From Bacteroidales bacterium UBA6117 (GTDB lineage: Bacteria; Bacteroidota; Bacteroidia; Bacteroidales; VadinHA17), in NCBI GenBank assembly GCA_002428385.1, contig DIWB01000031.1:1-56443 (forward strand): DNA of 56,443 nt, written 5' to 3'. Below are positions 17,096-25,480 of this stretch, in pieces. Position numbers and translations under genes: made by a program. A model generated the notes under the pieces. The model had not been told where the DNA came from and made no database searches. It worked only from the letters and a program-made list of their open reading frames with translations. Positions within the stretch are counted from its first letter, which is position 1. Each line of letters starts with the position of its first letter.

Positions 17096-17455
17096 TTATT
17101 TGTTGAGTAATGATTTAATCCTGGAAACCAGGTCAACGGGATTAAAGGGCTTCACAATATAGTCGCTTATGCCCAGTTCTCCCGCCTGTCGCTGCATCTG
17201 GCTGTCACTGAATGCAGTAAGAATAATCACAGGTGTATCCCTGCCTTGTTCCGACCTTACGAACTTTATAAGTTCCAGACCGCTCCTGTAGGGCAGATGT
17301 ATGTCAATTACCAGCAGATCATATTCATTCCGCTGCAGCATTTCAATCCCCTCATTTCCGTCTTCAGCCACATGAGCATCAAATCCCTCCCTCTCAAGAA
17401 TTACTGAGAGAGTCTTCATTGCCATAGGATTATCTTCGCAAATCAATATTTTCAT
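17096..17455 (-). CDS. Single-domain CheY-like response regulator
   Basis: A 119-residue stand-alone receiver with all phosphorylation residues: acidic pair Glu7/Asp8, phospho-acceptor Asp51 (LLVIDIHLPYRSG), Thr80 (ILTAFSDS) and Lys102 (IVKPF). There is no DNA-binding or enzymatic output domain, so it should act by protein contact. It is the first gene of the tight operon with YaiO, SPOR-HEAT and GT2, which suggests that phosphorylation gates polysaccharide synthesis, possibly through the cytoplasmic HEAT repeats. No histidine kinase gene is in the window. Just upstream on the same strand is a fragment that resembles the C-terminus of an Hpt domain. Confidence 0.92.
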   Translation of the reverse strand: MKILICEDNPMAMKTLSVILEREGFDAHVAEDGNEGIEMLQRNEYDLLVIDIHLPYRSGLELIKFVRSEQGRDTPVIILTAFSDSQMQRQAGELGISDYIVKPFNPVDLVSRIKSLLNK

Positions 17456-17602
17456 TATCAGAAAACAGGATTAAGAATAACTAACCTTACCATGCTCCGT
17501 TCGATTCTATGCTGATAGTAAGGTCAAATTTGGGGAAATTAATCAGCCCCGCAAAAGAATTAAGAGTTTATTTGACCTCCTGCATATTTTAAACGACCAA
17601 CG

Positions 17603-17776
17603 TTACAATTTCAAATGACTAAAACTTAGCCCGCGATGCATCTCTTCCCCTTTAGGCATATCAAGCAAATCAGGCTCAATCAGTTTATAAAACTCATTTA
17701 TCACGTCATTATTGTCAATGATCCCGATCATTATCTGAAGTTTCTCAGTCAGTTCCCCGAATCTAAAGGAGCTTAT
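17603..17776 (-). pseudogene. Possible Hpt-domain remnant upstream of the response regulator
   Basis: The 329 bp between the response regulator and the DUF5916 gene are not empty. The minus strand has 57 protein-like codons ending in TAA at 17603-17605: SSFRFGELTEKLQIMIGIID, then NNDVINEFYKLIEPDLLDMP and a short tail. The first part resembles the last helices of a histidine phosphotransfer domain (SFGxxxLxxLxxxLE..., then a helix), but the phosphorylated His segment and a start codon are missing, and the frame runs back into the end of the DUF5916 gene. Position next to a CheY-like regulator makes a decayed Hpt or kinase tail plausible. This is a by-eye resemblance only. The remaining 147 bp (17456-17602) show nothing clear. 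Confidence 0.35.
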
Positions 17777-17784
17777 CCGGCGGC

Positions 17785-20469
17785 CTAAAATGAGAACCAG
17801 TAATTCAGCTTAACAATGAAAATGTTGTTGGGATAAATGTCACCAAGATATCCGTATGAATCTTCCAGCGATGAACCTGAAAACATGTTGCTTCCAGTTT
17901 TGTCACTCGACCATACCAGATAGATGAAGGAACCGAGCCGGTACTCCCATTTTGCAACCAGGTTTGACCTGAACTGATGAAAGTTGAAATCGGGATTGCC
18001 TATGGCAACGTTAAAAGGCACTCCTGCATCATTGTCGCTTAGAAAATACATCCCGTCATAATAAACGGGATCCTGATACACGGCAAATCTGTCGCTGTAG
18101 TTCTTTGCCTCAGGACTGGTAACCCTTTTCAGTTCCGAATATTTGCCTCTCGAAATGAAAGGGCTTCCGTAATACTGAATTGAAAATTCGGGAGTCAGGT
18201 TAATATCAGCCCTGAGAGTCAGTCCGAGTGTCTTCTGATCAATCGTTCCAAGTATATACCTCTTTGCGGCGTAAAGTAAATCTATGCCAGTAGCGACATA
18301 TTGCAGTTCATCACGGATTTCCTCGTAATCGGCCGTTATGCCGAGTTTAAGTATCCTGAACGGACGCAGAGAGATACCGGGCTGAATTCCCCAGGATGAA
18401 GCGGAATTACTTGCAGCCTTATCGTAACCTCCTCCAAGGGTTGCAATGAATTTCTTTGAACCGTCCGTACTCAGCTGTCCCCTAAATTCATAACTCGCAG
18501 GCATCAGCATGTCATACCCCCCCCTAAGAATCTTGTTGTCGATGTCCTGTGAGTGATAGGCAGCCTCAACCATGAAGGTCCACTGGTTCCTGAACGCGGA
18601 CCGGAATGAAATCTCTCCGTCGGAACCAAGGTATGCACCGCCAAAGGTCCATGAATTTCGCTGCTCAAATCCGACACTGTAAGACCTGAAGATTGATACG
18701 GGCTTTGTGGTCTGATACAAAATCTCGTTCTGATTCTCGATTTCGTCGGCAGTCCTCATGTAACCCAGGTCATTCAGTTCGAGCCCGGGGGTAAGCCACG
18801 AAATGGCCGTCGAATATTTCCAGTTGCCCCCTGCTCCTTTTCCCACCTGCACCTTGCCTCCCGAACCGCTGAGACTGGTCCGGTTAAGGTCGTAATCGAG
18901 ATAATCGGCCCCCGGCCTCTGGTAGTACCTGGCCGATGACTCCTGAAGCATGGTCAGCGCCTCTTTGCTGCCCTTTACATAGCTGCCCACAAGCTTTGCG
19001 TTCACAAAGAATTTCTTGTCATTCCAGTGATGGAGAAGATCAAGTCCTCCGGTAAAGGCATTGTCTGCAAGAAACTCAAGCTCCGGATCCTCTATAAAAC
19101 GGTTTGTTGATGTGAACATCCCTCCGATCATCGTATTCCCGGCATTGTAGCCTTTCTGAATACGCCCGACCAGATAGTTTGTAAGGGGCTCCACCTTCAC
19201 CTTCGATTCATTCCCCAGCTGATCTGTAACGCGTGCAAATTCATTTGCCGTCACGCTCTGAATCAGCCCTACCGAAAGACCTTTGGATGTTGTACCGCTG
19301 AACTTGGCTGCACTGAGAATCTTTGTCACGTCGGGTGATTTCACATACTGGTCGCCAAAAGCCGGGACTGTCCTGGAAGGTGAATGTCCTACACGCCTGG
19401 AATAGAAAAGATTCTGCTCATCGAATTTGTAATCGAATATAGTAAGGCCTTCGAGAAAAAAAGGCCTCTTTTCTTCATAAAAAGTCTCAAAAGCAGTCAG
19501 ATTCATTACCGAAGGATCGGACTCGACCTGGCCGAAATCGGGGTTTACTGTGAGGTCGACGGTGAAATTGCTTGATACTCCTATCTTGGCATCAAGACCG
19601 GCATTGGCGCCCCATATCCTGCCGTTTTTTGTATAAGGATTCCCCGGAATCTCCTCAACAGTGTTGAGTTTCCCAAGTGTAAAAGGTGATATTTCAAGAC
19701 GTCGTGATTTCTTCAATCCCGTGAGCCCGATGAACTCACCGTAATTGTAAAGCATCCCGGGACCGGTCCTTGTCTGCTTTTCCCAGTTACTCTCCTCCTG
19801 AAGCCTGTCGATCCATCTCCAGGTATGCATCCCCCAAACCTGCTCCTCCTTGTTGCTGTAGCGAAGCTGGCTTAGCGGAACTTCTATTTCGGCTATCCAG
19901 GCAGAATCTTCCATGCCCACCTTGCACCTCCACACTGCATTCCAGTTGAAATCCCAGTTTTCCGGGTTAAAAAGAACGAGATCCACTTTCTGTCCCCATG
20001 CTGTCACCGTGAACTCAAAACCTGTCCGGTAATCGCGGTAGCTGTCAAAGTTCACACCAACCATGTCACCCACAATATTGTCGCGTGAGTCAGCATATCT
20101 GTTCACCTTGTCGGGCTCCGGATCATAGGCCCTGAAGGCTATGTACAAAAACTTATCATCGTACTGGATGTTGTGCTCGGTAGGATAGGTCGGCTTCGCC
20201 CCCTCGTGGGGAACAAACTGGGTATAGTCGCCTGCCCAGTTCCCGTGATTCCAGCATTCATCATCGAGCTTACCGTCAATAACCGGCCTGTCTGTAACCA
20301 GTCTGGTGGTGACGTAAACCGGTTGTTTGGTTTTCTGACCCTGTGCCGGAATGGTATCCTGAGTTGGCTGAGTCATCCCATGGGATATATTCTGAAAACC
20401 GGACAGGAATAAACAAAAGATGATTAAAAAGGCCGGCAGACCTCTCCTCTCGAAATTCTTAACGTTCAT
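17785..20469 (-). CDS. DUF5916 family protein with CBM9-like N-terminal domain
   Basis: This 894-residue secreted/outer-membrane protein is of a type common in Bacteroidota. A signal peptide (about 1-31) is followed by a CBM9-like beta sandwich at about 55-230 (RPVIDGKLDDECWNHGNWAG, FLYIAFRAYDPEPDKVNRYA, WIAEIEVPLSQLRYS). The long DUF5916 region follows (VDLTVNPDFGQVESDPSVMN, FETFYEEKRPFFLEGLTIFD, LFYSRRVGH) and ends in beta-barrel-like strands with the final aromatic sequence NYWFSF, typical of an outer-membrane barrel. The C-terminal half probably forms the barrel and presents the sugar-binding domain. Its biochemical role is not established. It is divergent from the GH36 gene, 166 bp away, and a -7 box lies close upstream. 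It ends with TAG. Confidence 0.88.
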   Translation of the reverse strand: MNVKNFERRGLPAFLIIFCLFLSGFQNISHGMTQPTQDTIPAQGQKTKQPVYVTTRLVTDRPVIDGKLDDECWNHGNWAGDYTQFVPHEGAKPTYPTEHNIQYDDKFLYIAFRAYDPEPDKVNRYADSRDNIVGDMVGVNFDSYRDYRTGFEFTVTAWGQKVDLVLFNPENWDFNWNAVWRCKVGMEDSAWIAEIEVPLSQLRYSNKEEQVWGMHTWRWIDRLQEESNWEKQTRTGPGMLYNYGEFIGLTGLKKSRRLEISPFTLGKLNTVEEIPGNPYTKNGRIWGANAGLDAKIGVSSNFTVDLTVNPDFGQVESDPSVMNLTAFETFYEEKRPFFLEGLTIFDYKFDEQNLFYSRRVGHSPSRTVPAFGDQYVKSPDVTKILSAAKFSGTTSKGLSVGLIQSVTANEFARVTDQLGNESKVKVEPLTNYLVGRIQKGYNAGNTMIGGMFTSTNRFIEDPELEFLADNAFTGGLDLLHHWNDKKFFVNAKLVGSYVKGSKEALTMLQESSARYYQRPGADYLDYDLNRTSLSGSGGKVQVGKGAGGNWKYSTAISWLTPGLELNDLGYMRTADEIENQNEILYQTTKPVSIFRSYSVGFEQRNSWTFGGAYLGSDGEISFRSAFRNQWTFMVEAAYHSQDIDNKILRGGYDMLMPASYEFRGQLSTDGSKKFIATLGGGYDKAASNSASSWGIQPGISLRPFRILKLGITADYEEIRDELQYVATGIDLLYAAKRYILGTIDQKTLGLTLRADINLTPEFSIQYYGSPFISRGKYSELKRVTSPEAKNYSDRFAVYQDPVYYDGMYFLSDNDAGVPFNVAIGNPDFNFHQFRSNLVAKWEYRLGSFIYLVWSSDKTGSNMFSGSSLEDSYGYLGDIYPNNIFIVKLNYWFSF

Positions 20470-20489
20470 TTTATTCTTTTAAGAAGTGT

Positions 20490-20497
20490 CAAAAATA
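20490..20497 (-). promoter_or_regulatory. Bacteroidota -7 box for the DUF5916 gene
   Basis: The minus strand reads TATTTTTG, matching TAnnTTTG, 20 bp upstream of the start codon. A T-rich stretch stands at the -33 distance without a clean TTTG. Confidence 0.4.
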
Positions 20498-20635
20498 ACG
20501 AAATACCGACATTAAAAAAATACAACTTTCACAGATAATCCTTAAACAAATCCGGAGATGCAAATTATTTGGTAAATTTCGGAGCCAACCTGCAGAAACA
20601 GGAACCATCGGAAATCTTAATTTAATTTATAGATC

Positions 20636-22849
20636 ATGAAGAAGCTCATTTACCTCTTAACTGTTTTTTCGTTTACACTGACCCTGACCGCTCAGGACCC
20701 GGTCCGGCCCCCCCTGGCAGGCCAGAGAGTGCAGCCGGAACCCGACCGGATCATTAACATTGAAACAGAAAACACAAGCCTTGTTCTAAAGGTGAGCAGC
20801 CGCGACGACCGGCTGTACCAGTCGTATTTCGGGCCAAGGCTGGGAAGCACCGAAAGCTTCAGCCAGCAGAGGAATGAGTCTCATCTTGCATATGCCACAT
20901 TCGGTACCGACAACCTGTTTGAACCGGCTGTAAGAGCCCTTCATAACGACGGTAACCCGTCGCTTGAACTGACCTACCTCAGCCATGAGACCCAAACCAT
21001 CGGTGAGAATGCGACTCTTACGAGGATAATGATGAAAGACCCGCAGTATCCCTTCGAGGTCACTCTTTTCTATAAGGCTTTCGCTGCCTCCGATGTGTTT
21101 GAGCAATGGACCGAGATAAAGCATAATGAAAAGAAACCTGTCACCATCTACAACTATGCATCCTCAATGCTTCATTTCGATGCCGAAAGGTACTGGCTCA
21201 CACAGTTTCACGGCGACTGGGCCGAAGAAATGAAGGCCAGGGAGAGTGAACTGACAGCAGGAATAAAGATCCTCGACAGCAAGCTCGGAACACGTGCACA
21301 CATGTACCAGACTCCCGTCTTCCTGCTTTCACTTAATGAAAAGGCAGACGAAAACACCGGACAGGTGCTTGCCGGAACCCTGGGATGGTCGGGAAATTTC
21401 AGGTTCCTTTTCGAGATTGATGAAAAGAACTCCCTCAGGGTGATATCAGGCATCAATCCCTTTGCATCGGAATACTTACTCCAGCCGGGTCAGGTTTTCA
21501 GGACACCATCAATGATATATACCTTCACCGGAAAGGGAATGGGCCAGGCAAGCCGTAACCTTCACCGCTGGGCGATCAACCACGGCGTTCTCGACGGAAC
21601 CGGAACACGCTATACACTTCTGAATAACTGGGAAGCCACGGGATTCAATTTTGACGAGAAAAAACTCACCTCAGTTCTCGACGATACAAAAAAAATGGGG
21701 CTCGATGTCTTCCTGCTCGACGACGGATGGTTTGCAAATAAATACCCGAGAAACAACGACAGGGCAGGCCTTGGCGACTGGCAGGAAAACAAGGCAAAGC
21801 TCCCAAACGGTCTGGGCTATCTTGTAAAGGAGGCTGATGCAAGAGGAGTGAAATTCGGGATATGGATAGAACCGGAAATGGTTAATCCAAAAAGCGAACT
21901 CTATGAGACACATCCCGACTGGATTCTCAAACTGCCGAACCGTCCCGAGCATTATTTCAGAAACCAGCTGGTGCTCGACCTCACAAACCCGAAAGTGCAG
22001 GAATTTGTCTGGAATGTCGTCGACGGCATGCTCACTGCAAATCCAGGAATCGCCTTCATCAAGTGGGATTGCAACAGGATGATGACCAATATGTATTCGA
22101 CTTACCTGAAGGATAAGCAATCACATCTTTACATCGACTACGTCAACAGCCTCTACGGGGTGCTGGACCGCCTGCGCGCGAAATATCCCACCCTTCCCAT
22201 AATGCTCTGCTCAGGCGGAGGCGGAAGGGTCGACTACGGTGCGCTGAAATATTTCACCGAATTCTGGGCAAGCGACAATACCGATCCTCTAGAAAGGATT
22301 TACATGCAGTGGGGCTATTCCTATTTCTTTCCGGCCATTTCCGTCTGCAACCATGTTACTTCATGGGGAAAGCAATCACTCAAATTCCGGACCGACGTTG
22401 CCATGATGGGAAAAATGGGTTATGACATCGAAGTGAGCGAGATGACTGAGAACGAACTCAAATTCAGCCAGGATGCAATTGCAAACTATAACAGGATAAA
22501 GGATGTGATCTACAGGGGCGATCTGTACCGCCTTATCTCACCTTACAAGGAAAACAGGGCAGCCCTGATGTATGTGAACCAGGAAAAAACGAAAGCCGTC
22601 CTTTTCAGCTACACCCTCAATACACGGTACGGAGAGACAATAAACCGCGTCAGGCTCAAGGGGCTTGATCCTTCCGTAACATACACCGTCAGGGAGATCA
22701 ATGTCTCCGATGAAGGAAGAAGCTTTATGGGAATGCGCGGCATGCAGGAAAACGGAAGAAGCTACACCGGCGACTACCTTATGAATGTCGGACTAAATGC
22801 AGGATCAGGTACACCACTTACAAGCGTGGTGTACGAGATAACAAAGTAA
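20636..22849 (+). CDS. Alpha-galactosidase, glycoside hydrolase family 36
   Basis: This 737-residue secreted enzyme releases terminal alpha-linked galactose from raffinose-type oligosaccharides or galactomannan. The signal peptide is 1-20 (ending LTAQ). The N-terminal beta-supersandwich covers about 25-300 and the TIM barrel about 310-620. Visible GH36 motifs are NNWEATGFNFDE, DVFLLDDGWF, GIWIEPEMVNP, FIKWDCNR with nucleophile Asp478, CSGGGGRVDYG, and WASDNTDPLERIYMQWG with acid/base Asp547. A C-terminal beta domain (residues about 640-737) closes the protein. Length and all catalytic motifs agree with bacterial GH36 enzymes. It ends 5 bp before the convergent lipoprotein gene. No transporter or SusCD pair adjoins it, so it is not in a classical polysaccharide-utilisation locus. 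Confidence 0.95.
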   Translation: MKKLIYLLTVFSFTLTLTAQDPVRPPLAGQRVQPEPDRIINIETENTSLVLKVSSRDDRLYQSYFGPRLGSTESFSQQRNESHLAYATFGTDNLFEPAVRALHNDGNPSLELTYLSHETQTIGENATLTRIMMKDPQYPFEVTLFYKAFAASDVFEQWTEIKHNEKKPVTIYNYASSMLHFDAERYWLTQFHGDWAEEMKARESELTAGIKILDSKLGTRAHMYQTPVFLLSLNEKADENTGQVLAGTLGWSGNFRFLFEIDEKNSLRVISGINPFASEYLLQPGQVFRTPSMIYTFTGKGMGQASRNLHRWAINHGVLDGTGTRYTLLNNWEATGFNFDEKKLTSVLDDTKKMGLDVFLLDDGWFANKYPRNNDRAGLGDWQENKAKLPNGLGYLVKEADARGVKFGIWIEPEMVNPKSELYETHPDWILKLPNRPEHYFRNQLVLDLTNPKVQEFVWNVVDGMLTANPGIAFIKWDCNRMMTNMYSTYLKDKQSHLYIDYVNSLYGVLDRLRAKYPTLPIMLCSGGGGRVDYGALKYFTEFWASDNTDPLERIYMQWGYSYFFPAISVCNHVTSWGKQSLKFRTDVAMMGKMGYDIEVSEMTENELKFSQDAIANYNRIKDVIYRGDLYRLISPYKENRAALMYVNQEKTKAVLFSYTLNTRYGETINRVRLKGLDPSVTYTVREINVSDEGRSFMGMRGMQENGRSYTGDYLMNVGLNAGSGTPLTSVVYEITK

Positions 22850-22854
22850 CGATC

Positions 22855-23718
22855 TCATTTGCCGTCCCAGCCGGCAATGCGCGCCCACAGCCACCATGCT
22901 GCATAAGCCTTGAGGTTGGCGTTGAGTGGCTCTGTATGAGCTGCTGAACAATCGAACCAGTCAACCCCGCCGGTATGGGCATTCTGCCATTCCCGGGCCC
23001 AGTTGCCATCGCGGCTTCCGTTGCCGTCAGTATCGTAATTGCAGCCGTCATCTGGATTTTTGTTGCCAAAATAAACACCGTCGGGATTATATGATTCTAT
23101 ATCTTCGAAATCATACAGTATCTTCCCGTTATCCCTGCAATAAGCCCTTATCTGCTCATTCCTGACATGAAGATTTCCGGTCAGACCAGTCCCGTCAAGA
23201 TGTCCGGTCATATAAACGAACGCCACACCGGGGAAATCCCGTTCGAGATCGCTCATCAGACTGAGATAGGCGTCAATATTGGCTTCCGTGGCGTCTGAAA
23301 CCTGGCCGCACCACGACCAGATGATTACATTCACGTCCGGATTTGCTGCAAGATAGGTTCTTGTCCGGGCTGCCCAGGAGGTCCTGTCGGGATTTCCCAG
23401 ATCGCCGCTCATTGCATAGTCGTGAAGATCGAGCGATCCGTCAGTCCCGCCGTTGCTCCACGAGAATGATGCTCCCTTGAAAGAAACTAGTCCCGACATA
23501 CCGTCAGTAAGCTGACTTCCGTGAGAAGTATGCCCGTAGGCAATGTGAAGATCTTCTCTTGCAGCATCAATCCACTCCGAAGGGATCTGAGCCAGCTTGG
23601 TACTTGTATGGTCAATAATGAAACCATCGCCCGAAACATTACCCGGAACGTCTTCCTTGCTGCATGAAGCCATAAGGATAACAAAAGCAAATATGAAGGA
23701 TACTTTTAAATATCTCAT
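22855..23718 (-). CDS. Lipoprotein of unknown function, possibly SGNH-hydrolase-like
   Basis: I chose ATG 23718 because it gives a compact lipoprotein signal (MRYLKVSFIFAFVILMASC, Cys19); the upstream start at 23763 would add 15 residues before it. The mature protein (287 residues in total) shows conserved-looking blocks: DLHIAYGHTSHGSQL near the N-terminus, NVIIWSWCGQVS in the middle, VAFVYMTGHLDG, and a C-terminal DWFDCSAAHTEPLN followed by a Trp/Ala-rich helix. The order of a Ser/His-bearing first block, a central W-C-G strand and a late C-S-x-x-H block recalls SGNH/GDSL-type hydrolases, but I cannot assign the family. Asp/Asn-rich segments (NPDDGCNYDTDGNGSRDGN) look like a calcium-binding loop. 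It is convergent with GH36, with a 5-bp gap. Confidence 0.7.
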   Translation of the reverse strand: MRYLKVSFIFAFVILMASCSKEDVPGNVSGDGFIIDHTSTKLAQIPSEWIDAAREDLHIAYGHTSHGSQLTDGMSGLVSFKGASFSWSNGGTDGSLDLHDYAMSGDLGNPDRTSWAARTRTYLAANPDVNVIIWSWCGQVSDATEANIDAYLSLMSDLERDFPGVAFVYMTGHLDGTGLTGNLHVRNEQIRAYCRDNGKILYDFEDIESYNPDGVYFGNKNPDDGCNYDTDGNGSRDGNWAREWQNAHTGGVDWFDCSAAHTEPLNANLKAYAAWWLWARIAGWDGK

Positions 23719-23830
23719 AAAAAGTGATTTAGTGAATATTGTAATTCCTGCTCTGACTTTCAATATAAGCCATATCAGAAATTAAACGTTTGAAAGGCCG
23801 GATTGTTGCATTTTATGTATTGCTGACGCT

Positions 23831-23846
23831 TACGAAATTTTTCGTA
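23831..23846. repeat. Short inverted repeat (7-bp arms)
   Basis: TACGAAA at 23831-23837, two T residues, then TTTCGTA at 23840-23846. It lies in the 202-bp gap between the lipoprotein gene start (23718) and the downstream end of the membrane protein gene (23921), so it could be an operator for the lipoprotein gene. A second hairpin (TGAAAG/CTTTCA arms, about 23889-23908) lies after the membrane protein's stop and may help termination. Both are weak calls. Confidence 0.35.
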
Positions 23847-23920
23847 TGCCCTGATTCCGAATGAAGCCGGATCAATAACGGTCGGGGTGTGAAAGCTTGC
23901 GGACTTTCAGCCTTCCGGCA

Positions 23921-24364
23921 TTAAAAAACTCCAAAAAGATATAACCCTGCAATAACTAATATCGTCAGCGACGAAACAGTTACCGGAAACCACACAGGTG
24001 CTATCCATGGCACGGGAATAAGGAACAGTACATCAATTGTACGCAATGACGGAGGCCATTTTATAAGGAGATAGAGCGAGACGTAATAAAATAGGTCCCA
24101 GAATGCAAAGGTCCAGAGAAAGAACACGCCCCGTTCAATCCAGGTGGTCCCGGCAAGCCAGGCTATCACTACAAGCATGACAATAGTCGCTGCCTCGCGG
24201 GTCATTTCGATCCTTATCCATTTTGATTCCAGTTTTTCAACCGGTTCCCTTGTGGATTCAGCGTCGAGCATGCCGAGCGACTTCCGGAGATAGACTACGA
24301 CAACCCCCTCGAGGTGGGCCATTGCGATCCCAAAAACCGCCAGTAACAATAATTTCAGGTACAT
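23921..24364 (-). CDS. Four-helix integral membrane protein of unknown function
   Basis: A 147-residue inner-membrane protein with hydrophobic helices at about 2-27, 56-75, 78-100 and 118-145. A charged loop at about 28-55 (MLDAESTREPVEKLESKW) separates helix 1 from the rest. The motif FFLWTFAFWDLFYYVSLYLL and the PVPWIAPVWFPV stretch are notable, but I do not recognise the family. The composition and smooth helix pattern support a real gene. It stands alone, divergent from the CDF transporter gene. Confidence 0.65.
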   Translation of the reverse strand: MYLKLLLLAVFGIAMAHLEGVVVVYLRKSLGMLDAESTREPVEKLESKWIRIEMTREAATIVMLVVIAWLAGTTWIERGVFFLWTFAFWDLFYYVSLYLLIKWPPSLRTIDVLFLIPVPWIAPVWFPVTVSSLTILVIAGLYLFGVF

Positions 24365-24459
24365 GATTGCATCAGTTTTTTGTACCGAATAATATACGCT
24401 AAAAAAACGGAAGGCTAAAACAAAAAAGTAATAAATTGCACCAGGCGAAGATCATCAAA

Positions 24460-25353
24460 ATGCATAGTTCAGACCATCACCGGCACGAAATAAACGGAAA
24501 GAACCTGGGGCTTGCCATCTTTCTCAACGTGTTCATGACAATAGCTGAGGCCGTGGGAGGAATTGTGTCAGGCAGCATTGCCCTTATGAGTGATGCCGCA
24601 CATAATTTCAGCGATGTGATATCGCTTGTAATCAGCTGGGTCGCCAACAGGTTGTCAAAAAGAGAAGCAACCCTTACCCGGACCTTCGGCTTCCGCCGTT
24701 CGGAAATTCTCGCAGCATTCATCAACTCGGCCACCCTGATAATAGTATCGGTAGTTATAATCATCGAGGCCATAAAGCGGATATTAATCCCTGAAGAAGT
24801 ATCCGCCGGCATAATGATATGGCTGGCCGTGGCAAGCATAATAGTCAACGGGCTCAGCGCCCTCTTTCTTCGCAGGGACTCCCGCGAAAATATGAATATG
24901 AGATCGGCTTACCTTCATCTTTTCGGCGATATGCTTACCTCGGTGGCAGTTCTGGCCGGTGGTCTTGCCATCAGATATATGGGATTGAATCAGGCCGACA
25001 GCATCATATCGATTGCAATTGCCCTGTACCTTCTATGGCTGAGCCGGGGAATTTTCGTCTCCTCGCTGAGGATAATAATGCAGTTCACCCCCGAGGATAT
25101 CAATATAAAGGAAATCGCCGCTGAAATCGAAAAAATCCCGGGAGTCAGAAACATCCATCATGTCCATGTGTGGCAGATAAATGAACATGACCTGATGTTT
25201 GAAGCACACCTCGACCTTGAAGAAGATATGAGAGTAAGCGACTTTGAGGAAATCCTCGGCAGGATAAAAACGCTGCTTGCAGGCACAAACATAAGGCATG
25301 TCACCATCCAGCCCGAGTTCGCGGTAAACGACCGGAAACAAATGATCTGGTAG
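24460..25353 (+). CDS. Cation diffusion facilitator (CzcD/ZitB-like) metal exporter
   Basis: A 297-residue inner-membrane metal/proton antiporter, probably exporting Zn2+, Cd2+ or Co2+. I chose ATG 24460, giving the His-rich cytoplasmic N-terminus MHSSDHHRH; a TTG eight codons upstream is the longer option. Six helices are visible. Helix 2 carries ALMSDAAHNFSDV (the HxxxD-type site with DAAHNFSD) and helix 5 carries LHLFGDMLTSVAV (HxxxD), together the tetrahedral transport site of zinc-type CDFs. The C-terminal cytoplasmic domain (about 205-297) shows IPGVRNIHHVHVWQINEHDL and ends with the ferredoxin-like fold typical of CDFs. It is monocistronic. Confidence 0.93.
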   Translation: MHSSDHHRHEINGKNLGLAIFLNVFMTIAEAVGGIVSGSIALMSDAAHNFSDVISLVISWVANRLSKREATLTRTFGFRRSEILAAFINSATLIIVSVVIIIEAIKRILIPEEVSAGIMIWLAVASIIVNGLSALFLRRDSRENMNMRSAYLHLFGDMLTSVAVLAGGLAIRYMGLNQADSIISIAIALYLLWLSRGIFVSSLRIIMQFTPEDINIKEIAAEIEKIPGVRNIHHVHVWQINEHDLMFEAHLDLEEDMRVSDFEEILGRIKTLLAGTNIRHVTIQPEFAVNDRKQMIW

Positions 25354-25480
25354 GGATTCCTTTCCGTTTTCAATCCGAACATACACATTTCATTATTGTT
25401 TATGTTTTATAACCGCTGATTTTTAATAATGAATTACTATTTTCGGCCGATTAAAAACATTCCTTCTAAGACAAACAAAC

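Noticed and set aside
20636..23718. Polysaccharide utilisation locus around GH36
   Set aside because: No SusC/SusD pair, no hybrid two-component regulator and no further glycosidase adjacent; only the GH36 gene and an unassigned lipoprotein.
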